A DNA stretch of 5,140 nt from Oscillospiraceae bacterium. GTDB taxonomy: Bacteria > Bacillota > Clostridia > Oscillospirales > Oscillospiraceae. Position 1 is the stretch's first letter; each line of letters begins with the position of its first letter. Where the stretch lies: positions 1 to 5,140 of the forward strand of contig JAIEFH010000120.1 of assembly GCA_029067025.1 (NCBI GenBank), in the 5' to 3' direction. The position numbers and the translations under genes are program-made. Below are positions 1-4,599 of the stretch, piece after piece. Below the pieces are notes generated by a model, which was not told the DNA's origin, did not search any database, and saw nothing but the letters and a program-made list of their open reading frames with translations.

Positions 1-888
1 CCCCCACAGCCCCCTCAGTACTCCCAGCAGGTGCCTCCGCAGCAGGTTCCCCCGCAGTTCTCCCAACAGACGCCCCGGCAGCCGTCTGAAATGGAGCAAA
101 AGGCAAAGGCGGCCGCCTCGGGGCTGTGGAGCTACCTGAAGTCCTATTTCGCCTCCCCCGCCCAGGCCGTCCAAAACTCTCTGGCGCAGCAGGACATGAT
201 GGTCAGCATCCTCCTCACCGTCATCCGGGTCCTGGCGCTCGGGCTGGCCATATTCGGCGTATTGAATCGGGTGTGCGGCACCGCCGCCTCCGCAATCAAC
301 TCGTATTCCTCCGGCTATTCCTACGGCTATTCCCGCGGCGAGGCCGTCAAGATCAGCGCACCCCTCTTTGAGAGCCTGCTGTACGGCGCGCTGATCGCGG
401 CCATCGGCATGGGCCTGTACATCCTGGTGGTCTTTGCCGCCGCCAAGGTCCAGAAGAGCACCCTCTCCCTGGGCGGCGCGTGGCAGGTCAGCGCCAATAA
501 CGGCGTGCTGACCACCGCCCTGCTCCTGCTGGCGTTCCTGCTGTCCTTCGCGTCCATCCCCATGGCGCTGGCGTTCATCGCCCTGGCGGTGCTGTCCTCC
601 ATCATCTTCGGCGCTCTCTCCGTCCAGTACGCCTGCCCCGGCTCCGATTCCGGCCTGTGCTGGCTGGTCTATTTCATTGGCGCCGCCTTGGTTCTTTTCA
701 TCGGCTATAAGTTCTTCCCCACCCTGCTGTTGAAGGCGGCGGGCGGCATCAAGCTGACCTCCGGAACCGAATCCGTGACCCTCGGCGCCATGCTGGACGA
801 GGCGGCCAAGAACTTTAAACAAGCGTTCAGCGGCAGCTCCTTCACTGAGATTATCGAGAGCATATTCAGCAGCGCCTGGTACTACTAA
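1..888 (+). CDS. Pro/Gln-rich membrane protein, 5' end outside window
   Basis: The reading frame is open from the left edge to a TAA at 886-888, giving 295 visible residues. The GTG at 31 and ATG at 91 have no ribosome binding site before them, so the true start is probably upstream. Visible residues 1-30 are a Pro/Gln-rich segment with repeated QVPPQ units. Residues 31-65 are hydrophilic and probably helical. About five hydrophobic segments follow, near residues 68-90, 122-146, 167-187, 188-209 and 219-237. A Ser/Tyr/Gly-rich loop (about 101-112) joins the first two, and the last 55 residues are soluble. Many Clostridia proteins with a Pro/Gln linker before a membrane domain carry an N-terminal zinc ribbon, but that part is not visible here, so this is only a suggestion. 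I do not recognise the family. The gene ends at a terminator shared with the convergent gene. Confidence 0.85.
   Translation, partial: PPQPPQYSQQVPPQQVPPQFSQQTPRQPSEMEQKAKAAASGLWSYLKSYFASPAQAVQNSLAQQDMMVSILLTVIRVLALGLAIFGVLNRVCGTAASAINSYSSGYSYGYSRGEAVKISAPLFESLLYGALIAAIGMGLYILVVFAAAKVQKSTLSLGGAWQVSANNGVLTTALLLLAFLLSFASIPMALAFIALAVLSSIIFGALSVQYACPGSDSGLCWLVYFIGAALVLFIGYKFFPTLLLKAAGGIKLTSGTESVTLGAMLDEAAKNFKQAFSGSSFTEIIESIFSSAWYY
25..54 (+). repeat. Two tandem 15-base units in the Pro/Gln linker
   Basis: Two adjacent 15-base copies (25-39 and 40-54) share CAGCAGGT and then a CC-rich tail; they differ at only a few third-position bases. They encode QQVPP twice, so this is an in-frame low-complexity linker repeat inside the coding region. 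Confidence 0.6.
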
Positions 889-910
889 GCAACGGCTTAT
901 CCAAAGCAAA

Positions 911-946
911 AAGCCCGCCTCCCCTGTCAGGGGGAGGCGGGTTTCT
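911..946. terminator. Bidirectional intrinsic terminator between convergent genes
   Basis: An 11-bp perfect GC-rich stem pairs CCCGCCTCCCC (914-924) with GGGGAGGCGGG (931-941) around a six-base loop. It is followed by TTTCTTTATTTT on the plus strand and preceded by AAAGCAAAAAG, which reads as a T-rich tract on the minus strand. It lies 25 bases after the plus-strand stop and just outside the minus-strand gene's stop at 952, so it can serve both genes. Confidence 0.9.
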
Positions 947-951
947 TTATT

Positions 952-1719
952 TTACATCATCTTCACGGTGAAGAACACCGCCTGGGCAAACAGCCAGGCC
1001 GCCAAAACATACAACAGATAGTGGCTCATGGACACGCCCAGAATCAGGGCCAGCACCATGGCCAGCGCCGCGACGCCGCAGGTGATCCACGTCATCATAT
1101 AGTTGGAGCTGGGCGGAAGCACCTGAACGCGCCCCAGCTTTCCGTCGTTGTTCCGCAGCACAAAGGCCAGCGCCGCAGCGGCCGCCAGGATCACCCAGCC
1201 CCCGATGAAGCAGGCCATGGTGACGCGGGGGCGAACCAGGTAATACCTTCCATAGAGCCAGACAGCCATCAAAGCGCCGCTGGTGAAAACAGCGTTATAA
1301 AAGAAGGGACGCTGATAGAGGAAAAAGATGACAATCAGCACCGCCGCCCCCGCGGGCAGCATCAGGAGGATCTTCACACCCTCGGCCCACATAAAACGGC
1401 TGAGCATAGACACCAGCCACAGGCCGGCCGCGGCCGCGGTGATGGCCACGGGGAGCGTCAGCCGCCTGCCCATCCGATAGTTCAGCACCGCCCAGACGAT
1501 CCCGCCCACCATCAGGACGGCTCCCGCTATGCAGTATACCTTGAAGAAGTCCAGCAGCATTTTGGCGGGAATCCCGCCCCATTTCATGTCCACGAATACC
1601 TTTTTCAGCAGCAGCAGAAGCAGCTCCACCCCCACCGCGCCGGCCAGCCAGAGGAGCATCCGATTGAATATCCTATCGTCCTCGCTCTGGCGCCGGGCCC
1701 GTTTACCCTTTTCTAACAT
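952..1719 (-). CDS. Hypothetical membrane protein with about eight helices
   Basis: The gene encodes 255 residues from an ATG (1717-1719) to a TAA (952-954). An AAAGGA ribosome binding site at 1731-1736 lies 11 bases upstream and supports this start. The N-terminus is short and charged (lysine, arginine, glutamate), which suggests it faces the cytoplasm. Hydrophobic segments lie near residues 20-40, 55-79, 87-107, 114-135, 138-160, 165-187, 208-231 and 232-254, so almost the whole chain is in the membrane. The longest polar loop is about residues 188-207. I see no catalytic, nucleotide-binding or transporter signature and do not recognise the family. It has its own promoter in the 1720-1999 region and a terminator at its 3' end, so it appears monocistronic. 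The coding assignment is firm; the function is unknown. Confidence 0.85.
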   Translation of the reverse strand: MLEKGKRARRQSEDDRIFNRMLLWLAGAVGVELLLLLLKKVFVDMKWGGIPAKMLLDFFKVYCIAGAVLMVGGIVWAVLNYRMGRRLTLPVAITAAAAGLWLVSMLSRFMWAEGVKILLMLPAGAAVLIVIFFLYQRPFFYNAVFTSGALMAVWLYGRYYLVRPRVTMACFIGGWVILAAAAALAFVLRNNDGKLGRVQVLPPSSNYMMTWITCGVAALAMVLALILGVSMSHYLLYVLAAWLFAQAVFFTVKMM

Positions 1720-1756
1720 GTTTCATTCAGTCCTTTATCTGTGATCTATCGCTGCC

Positions 1757-1783
1757 GGCCCGACCGGAACTTGTCCGGTGGCC
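1757..1783 (-). repeat. Inverted repeat in the leader of the eight-helix gene
   Basis: ACCGGA (1763-1768) pairs with TCCGGT (1774-1779) around a five-base loop. The stem extends with GGCC (1757-1760) pairing GGCC (1780-1783) across a two-base bulge. It sits in the predicted 5' untranslated region of the minus-strand gene, between its promoter and ribosome binding site. No T-run follows on the minus strand, so it is not an intrinsic terminator; it could be a structural or protein-binding element. Confidence 0.45.
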
Positions 1784-1843
1784 GCTCTCTTTTCCCTGTG
1801 TCATCGTATGCGGGACGGCTTGTCCTGACATAGAACAGATAAT

Positions 1844-1872
1844 AGTATAGCAGAAACTTCCCCGCATTGCAA
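1844..1872 (-). promoter_or_regulatory. Extended -10 promoter for the eight-helix membrane protein gene
   Basis: On the minus strand a -35 TTGCAA (1867-1872, four of six matches to consensus) is separated by exactly 17 bases from a -10 TATACT (1844-1849, five of six). A TG one base upstream of the -10 makes it an extended -10. Transcription would begin near 1837, leaving a leader of about 117 bases before the ATG at 1719. Confidence 0.7.
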
Positions 1873-1925
1873 CAACAAAAATCGCCGGGCCCCTCACTTT
1901 TCCCCTTCCGCGCGGGGCAAAAAGC

Positions 1926-1934
1926 TGGTATACT
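1926..1934 (+). promoter_or_regulatory. Extended -10 promoter for cdd
   Basis: TGG followed by TATACT (1929-1934) forms an extended -10 element. The matching -35 position (1906-1911) is poor, as is tolerated for extended -10 promoters. Start of transcription would be near 1941, about 59 bases before the cdd ATG. The nine-base string TATACTATT here is repeated in inverted orientation at 1841-1849, where it forms the divergent promoter's -10. Confidence 0.65.
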
Positions 1935-1941
1935 ATTGGAT

Positions 1942-1963
1942 AAGGAGCCGGCTGCGCTCCCTT
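1942..1963 (+). repeat. Small hairpin in the cdd leader
   Basis: AAGGAGC (1942-1948) can pair with GCTCCCTT (1956-1963) with one bulged base and a seven-base loop. It begins almost at the predicted transcription start and has no T-run after it. It may be a 5' stabilising hairpin or a chance pairing. Confidence 0.35.
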
Positions 1964-1984
1964 GCCAAAAAATCCCCAAATCGG

Positions 1985-1991
1985 AAAGGAG
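1985..1991 (+). promoter_or_regulatory. Ribosome binding site of cdd
   Basis: AAAGGAG lies eight bases before the ATG at 2000 and fixes that start. Confidence 0.85.
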
Positions 1992-1999
1992 TTTTTGAT

Positions 2000-2392
2000 A
2001 TGACTGACCAAGCCCTGGTGGATCTGGCCTTCACCATGCTGGAGCGCTCCTATGTGCCCTACTCCCACTTCCCTGTGGGCGCGGCCCTGCTGTGCCCCGA
2101 CGGCACGGTGTTCACTGGCTGCAACGTGGAAAACGCCGCCTACGGCTCGTGCATCTGCGCGGAGCGCACCGCCCTGGTGAAAGCCGTCAGCGAGGGGCAC
2201 AGGGAGTTTACCACCCTGGCCGTGGTGGGGAAGAGCTCCGACTATTGCTGGCCCTGCGGCTCCTGCCGCCAGATGCTGTATGAGTTCGCCCCCGACCTCA
2301 CCGTGCTGGTGGCCCGGGGGGATGGGGAGTATGTGAAACTCCCCTTGAAGGAGCTGCTGCCTTATGGCTTCGGCCCCAGCTCGCTGAACTGA
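2000..2392 (+). CDS. cdd: Cytidine deaminase
   Basis: The enzyme hydrolyses cytidine and deoxycytidine to uridine and deoxyuridine plus ammonia, in cytoplasmic pyrimidine salvage. The 130 residues match the short, homotetrameric class of the family. The zinc site is complete: Cys53 and catalytic Glu55 in CAER, and Cys86 and Cys89 in PCGSC, the same positions as I recall for the B. subtilis enzyme. Substrate-contact residues are also visible: Phe24 in SHFPVGAAL and Asn42 and Glu44 in CNVEN. The start is fixed by a ribosome binding site eight bases upstream. The gene stands alone between a divergent membrane-protein gene and a convergent antiporter unit, with its own promoter, whereas in many Firmicutes cdd sits beside era or other salvage genes. 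Nothing is truncated or missing, and the assignment is very secure. Confidence 0.97.
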   Translation: MTDQALVDLAFTMLERSYVPYSHFPVGAALLCPDGTVFTGCNVENAAYGSCICAERTALVKAVSEGHREFTTLAVVGKSSDYCWPCGSCRQMLYEFAPDLTVLVARGDGEYVKLPLKELLPYGFGPSSLN

Positions 2393-2402
2393 ACGGGAAA
2401 AC

Positions 2403-2434
2403 CGAAGGGCCTCCGTGGACACGGAGGCCCTTCG
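2403..2434. terminator. Long hairpin between cdd and the convergent helical-protein gene
   Basis: A perfect 14-bp stem pairs 2403-2416 with 2421-2434 (CGAAGGGCCTCCGT against its complement) around the loop GGAC. On the minus strand it is followed within two bases by TTTT, giving a reasonable intrinsic terminator for the antiporter unit. On the plus strand only GCCGTTT follows, so termination of cdd would depend on the unusually strong stem. It lies 11 bases after the cdd stop and five bases from the other gene's stop. Confidence 0.8.
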
Positions 2435-2438
2435 CCGT

Positions 2439-2867
2439 TTACAGGAAACGCTTCATTTCCTCAATGTTGGCCTGCTCGGTCTTGAGCAGTTTGTCCGCCA
2501 GGCGGCGCACGCCGTCGTCCTTCACATTGCAGTCCCGGATGGTGCGCAGGCTCTTGGTCACCCCCATGGTGGAGCCCTGGATCATCATCTCCGCAATGTT
2601 GGAGGCGGAGCGATCCGTCATGGCTTTCATGGTGCTCATCATTTCAGAGGAAGCTTTTGCCACGGGGCCCAGCCCTTTGGGTGGCTCCCCCCGGGCCTGG
2701 AGCATGGATCCGGCGGCGCTTTGCAGCTTCGCATACTCGGTTAGCTGGCTGTTCAGGGCGGACACCAGTTTGGGCTCTTCGGTGTACTTCAGCACCGACT
2801 GAATGCCCTCCTGGCCCATTTCGGCCGTCTGGTAGATGTGATTGAGCAGTTGGTTTTCGCTGAGCAT
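2439..2867 (-). CDS. Small all-helical protein, possibly a ferritin-like four-helix bundle
   Basis: The gene encodes 142 residues from ATG 2865-2867. A GTG at 2874-2876 is in frame, but it lies inside the ribosome binding site, so the ATG is the better start. The chain has no signal peptide or membrane segment and appears almost entirely helical, with amphipathic stretches near residues 3-28, 31-60, 72-98 and 117-142. It is rich in Met (11 residues, several in EMMSTMKAM and AEMMIQGSTM). The layout resembles DUF2383 or other ferritin-like bundles, but I see no clear ExxH metal-ligand pair, so this is only a structural guess. It follows the antiporter gene by 57 bases with no visible terminator or good promoter between, so the two are probably co-transcribed. 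The function is unknown. Confidence 0.82.
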   Translation of the reverse strand: MLSENQLLNHIYQTAEMGQEGIQSVLKYTEEPKLVSALNSQLTEYAKLQSAAGSMLQARGEPPKGLGPVAKASSEMMSTMKAMTDRSASNIAEMMIQGSTMGVTKSLRTIRDCNVKDDGVRRLADKLLKTEQANIEEMKRFL

Positions 2868-2870
2868 TGT

Positions 2871-2879
2871 GATCACCTC
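2871..2879 (-). promoter_or_regulatory. Very strong ribosome binding site that decides the helical protein's start
   Basis: On the minus strand GAGGTGATC is a nine-base complement to the 16S rRNA 3' end (GATCACCTC). It stands three bases before ATG 2865-2867, with the core GAGG eight bases away. The GTG inside it (2874-2876) therefore cannot be the start. Confidence 0.8.
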
Positions 2880-2924
2880 AGCGTTAGTATGCCCGGAACA
2901 CCGCGGGAAAACCGCTCAAATCAT

Positions 2925-4214
2925 TTATCCAAATTGGATGGGAGCCTTGGGGGTGTTCTTCTTCCGGGCGCTGGTCTTGCCCTCCTCGTGGATCTCGCCG
3001 GCGGCCACAAGGGAGCGCTTGGTCAGCGCCGGGCCCACCAACTCGTACACCAGCACGGAGAACAGCACCACATTGCGCACCACCGCGCCGTCCGCCAGCT
3101 GCTGGGCGGTGAGGGCCATGCCCAGCGCCACGCCCGCCTGGGGCAGCAGGGTGATGCCCAAATGTTTTTTGATGCTTTCGCTGCACCCGGTGAGGGCGCA
3201 GCTTCCATAGGAGCCCAGGTATTTACCCAGGGAGCGGAAGATGATATAAATCACACCGATGAGCAGCACCAGGGGGTTGGCCAGGATCTTCAGATCCAGC
3301 TCCGCGCCGGACAGCACGAAAAACAGCACAAACAGCGGGGTGGTCCAGCCGTCCACACGGGCCATCAGCTCCTCGGAGAAGTCGCAGATGTTGCAGAAGA
3401 TGGTGCCGGTCATCATGCACACCAGCAGCAGGCTGAAGCCGAAGTGGATGCCGCCCGCCTCAAACTCCACCATGGACAGCCCCACGGTGAGCAGCACAAA
3501 GCCGATGGAGATGGACAGGCGCTTGCTGCGGGAGTGGAAGTACTTCTCCACCCGGTACAGTACCCAGCCCGCCAGACAGCCCAGCACCAGGGAAAGCGCG
3601 ATCTCGATCACCGGCTCCACCAGTACGGTGACGATGTTGATGGAACCGCTCTCCAGCGCCGCGGCCACGCCGAAGGAGGCGGAGAACAGCACCAGACCCA
3701 CCGCGTCGTCGATGGCCACCACCAGCAGCAGCAGGCGGGTCAGCGGGCCGTCCGCCTTGTACTGCCGCACCACCATCAGGGTGGCGGCGGGCGCGGTGGC
3801 GGCGGCGATGGCGCCCAGGGTAATGGCGGAGGAGATGGAGATGAAGTCGGGGTTAATGAAGTGCAGCGCCACCAGGGCCACGTCCACCAGGGCGGTGGTA
3901 ATCACGGCTTGGAGAATACCCACCGTGATGGCCTGTTTCCCCATGCTCTTCAACTGCTCCAGGCGGAACTCATTGCCGATGGTGAACGCGATGAAGCCCA
4001 GCGCCACCTGGGAGATAATATCCAAGCTGGCCACCGCCTCGGCGGTGGTGAAGCCCAGGGGGGTCAGCTGAAGCGCGCCCAGGCAGTAGGGGCCCAGCAG
4101 CAGCCCCGCCACCAGGTAGGCCGTGACGGCGGGGAGATTGAGCAGCTTGGCCAAACGGGACATCAGCAGCCCGCCTACCATGGAGAAGGAGAGCTGGATC
4201 AGAATAGTTTCCAT
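2925..4214 (-). CDS. CPA2-type cation:proton antiporter (Kef/NapA-like)
   Basis: This integral membrane protein should exchange Na+ or K+ for H+ across the cytoplasmic membrane and contribute to pH and ion homeostasis. From ATG 4212-4214 it has 429 residues. Residues 1 to about 400 form one Na+/H+ exchanger domain with a dozen or so hydrophobic segments. Family marks are visible: YLVAGLLLGP (33-42) in the second helix, ATAPAAT (139-145) in the unwound helix region, an Asp-Asp pair at 169-170 (AIDDAVGL), FFVLSGAELDL (298-308) and LLPQAGVALG (356-365). A DD pair at this point is typical of electrogenic members such as NapA and NhaA. The tail (401-429) is short, polar and basic, and there is no RCK/KTN nucleotide-binding domain as in full-length KefB/KefC. 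An in-frame TTG at 4263-4265 would add 17 residues, but it lacks a ribosome binding site and lies in the leader hairpin. The exact ion cannot be told from sequence. Confidence 0.93.
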   Translation of the reverse strand: METILIQLSFSMVGGLLMSRLAKLLNLPAVTAYLVAGLLLGPYCLGALQLTPLGFTTAEAVASLDIISQVALGFIAFTIGNEFRLEQLKSMGKQAITVGILQAVITTALVDVALVALHFINPDFISISSAITLGAIAAATAPAATLMVVRQYKADGPLTRLLLLVVAIDDAVGLVLFSASFGVAAALESGSINIVTVLVEPVIEIALSLVLGCLAGWVLYRVEKYFHSRSKRLSISIGFVLLTVGLSMVEFEAGGIHFGFSLLLVCMMTGTIFCNICDFSEELMARVDGWTTPLFVLFFVLSGAELDLKILANPLVLLIGVIYIIFRSLGKYLGSYGSCALTGCSESIKKHLGITLLPQAGVALGMALTAQQLADGAVVRNVVLFSVLVYELVGPALTKRSLVAAGEIHEEGKTSARKKNTPKAPIQFG

Positions 4215-4220
4215 AAAAGA

Positions 4221-4226
4221 CACCTC
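4221..4226 (-). promoter_or_regulatory. Ribosome binding site that fixes the antiporter start
   Basis: GAGGTG on the minus strand ends six bases before ATG 4212-4214 and supports this start over the upstream in-frame TTG. Confidence 0.8.
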
Positions 4227-4235
4227 AATTATGCT

Positions 4236-4274
4236 AAAAAAAGTGCGAACCCGTATCTGCGCCAACGGGCCCGC
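4236..4274 (-). terminator. Attenuator-like hairpin with T7 tract in the antiporter leader
   Basis: On the minus strand GCGGGCCCG (4266-4274) pairs over nine positions, two of them G-U, with CGGGTTCGC (4245-4253) around a 12-base loop. After two bases comes a run of seven T's (4236-4242). This is an intrinsic-terminator pattern lying between the predicted promoter (4295-4323) and the ribosome binding site (4221-4226). A competing fold exists: GCCACG (4274-4279) with CGTTGGC (4261-4267) and one bulge, which uses part of the same left arm. Such mutually exclusive folds suggest conditional termination, but no sensing domain is recognised. Confidence 0.55.
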
Positions 4275-4294
4275 GTGGCTTTTGAGCGGTACAC

Positions 4295-4323
4295 ACTATA
4301 GCACCTTAAAACGCAAAACGCAA
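4295..4323 (-). promoter_or_regulatory. Promoter for the antiporter unit
   Basis: On the minus strand -35 TTGCGT (4318-4323, three of six) and -10 TATAGT (4295-4300, five of six) are separated by 17 bases. A TG one base before the -10 makes it an extended -10. Transcription would start near 4288, giving a leader of about 74 bases. The -35 region overlaps a short direct repeat of ACGCAA (4311-4323). Confidence 0.6.
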
Positions 4324-4465
4324 GGCGGGATTGAGAAAAAAATAACGAAAATCCGACCCTCTTCCCGGTCTGATTTTGGAAGGGTCCGGCCGGAACCCTT
4401 CCAAGCGCCGTCCCTGCGACGGATTTTCTTCCCAATCATCAAAAGATTTCTCCCGGCAAAACACC
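4324..4465. other. Gene-free stretch with several inverted repeats between divergent promoters
   Basis: No reading frame here has a start with a ribosome binding site. The main element is a perfect 10-bp inverted repeat described separately (4376-4404). Two weaker hairpins flank it: GACC (4355-4358) with GGTC (4367-4370), followed on the plus strand by TGATTTT, and CCGTC (4408-4412) with GACGG (4418-4422), followed by ATTTTCTT. On the minus strand a TTTTTTT tract follows the first weak hairpin. The arrangement could insulate the two divergent units, or could be a remnant of an untranslated RNA; neither is demonstrated. Confidence 0.5.
4376..4404. repeat. 10-bp inverted repeat with palindromic loop
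   Basis: TTGGAAGGGT (4376-4385) is the exact complement of ACCCTTCCAA (4395-4404). The nine-base middle contains CCGG twice and could close the hairpin further. The segment 4378-4386 can instead pair with 4355-4365 across a two-base bulge, giving an alternative fold. No strong T-run directly follows on either strand. Confidence 0.75.
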
Positions 4466-4494
4466 TTGCTGTCTATGGGCGGGCATGATATAAT
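4466..4494 (+). promoter_or_regulatory. Distal promoter upstream of uvrB
   Basis: TGA followed by a perfect TATAAT (4489-4494) is an extended -10 element, with TTGCTG (4466-4471) 17 bases upstream as a -35 that keeps only the TTG. It points toward uvrB and would start near 4501, about 99 bases before the ATG and upstream of the LexA-controlled promoter. Confidence 0.55.
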
Positions 4495-4534
4495 AATATG
4501 CTTATTCCCATCGGATATTTGTCCAAAAACAGGG

Positions 4535-4563
4535 TTGACATATTAAAACGTTCGTTCTATGAT
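4535..4563 (+). promoter_or_regulatory. Main uvrB promoter
   Basis: A perfect -35 TTGACA (4535-4540) and a -10 TATGAT (4558-4563, five of six) are separated by exactly 17 bases. Transcription would begin near 4570, giving a 30-base leader before the uvrB ATG. Confidence 0.85.
4545..4558. promoter_or_regulatory. LexA (SOS) operator-like site in the uvrB promoter spacer
   Basis: Read on the minus strand, AGAACGAACGTTTT agrees with the Bacillus-type LexA/DinR consensus CGAACRNRYGTTYC at 12 of 14 positions, failing only at the two end bases. The core is AAAC-N4-GTTC on the plus strand. It fills the space between -35 and -10, where a bound repressor would block RNA polymerase, as expected for an SOS-controlled uvrB. 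A second, differently oriented palindrome, GTTCT and AGAAC, lies at 4554-4569. Confidence 0.72.
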
Positions 4564-4587
4564 AAGAACAGGCTGTTGACTTGCTTC

Positions 4588-4595
4588 AGGAGGTG
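4588..4595 (+). promoter_or_regulatory. Ribosome binding site of uvrB
   Basis: AGGAGGTG is a near-perfect site with its GGAGG core six bases before ATG 4600, which fixes the start. Confidence 0.9.
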
Positions 4596-4599
4596 CGCT

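Noticed and set aside
1021..1716. 231-residue plus-strand frame opposite the eight-helix membrane gene
   Set aside because: His/Gln/Pro-rich composition typical of the antisense of hydrophobic GC-rich genes; no supported start.
1727..2422. 231-residue minus-strand frame covering cdd and its promoter region
   Set aside because: It is antisense to the well-supported cdd, crosses a hairpin terminator and two promoters, and lacks a ribosome binding site.
2868..2924. Possible promoter (-10-like CATACT) between the antiporter and the helical-protein gene
   Set aside because: There is no acceptable -35 at 16-18 bases, and the transcript would begin almost at the ribosome binding site.
4215..4265. 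17-residue N-terminal extension of the antiporter from TTG 4263-4265
   Set aside because: No ribosome binding site, it would overlap the terminator-like hairpin, and family members start close to the first membrane helix as METILIQLSF does.
2838..4301. 487-residue plus-strand reading frame opposite the antiporter gene
   Set aside because: It is dominated by His, Gln and Gly, has no domain, and is the antisense shadow of a GC-rich membrane-protein gene whose own frame carries clear family motifs.
4229..4435. 68-residue minus-strand frame ending just before the antiporter ribosome binding site, with an Arg-rich end (ARWRRYGFALFLA)
   Set aside because: Considered as a leader peptide for attenuation, but its TTG start has no ribosome binding site, it crosses the predicted promoter, and the only later start, GTG at 4292-4294, lies upstream of the predicted transcription start.
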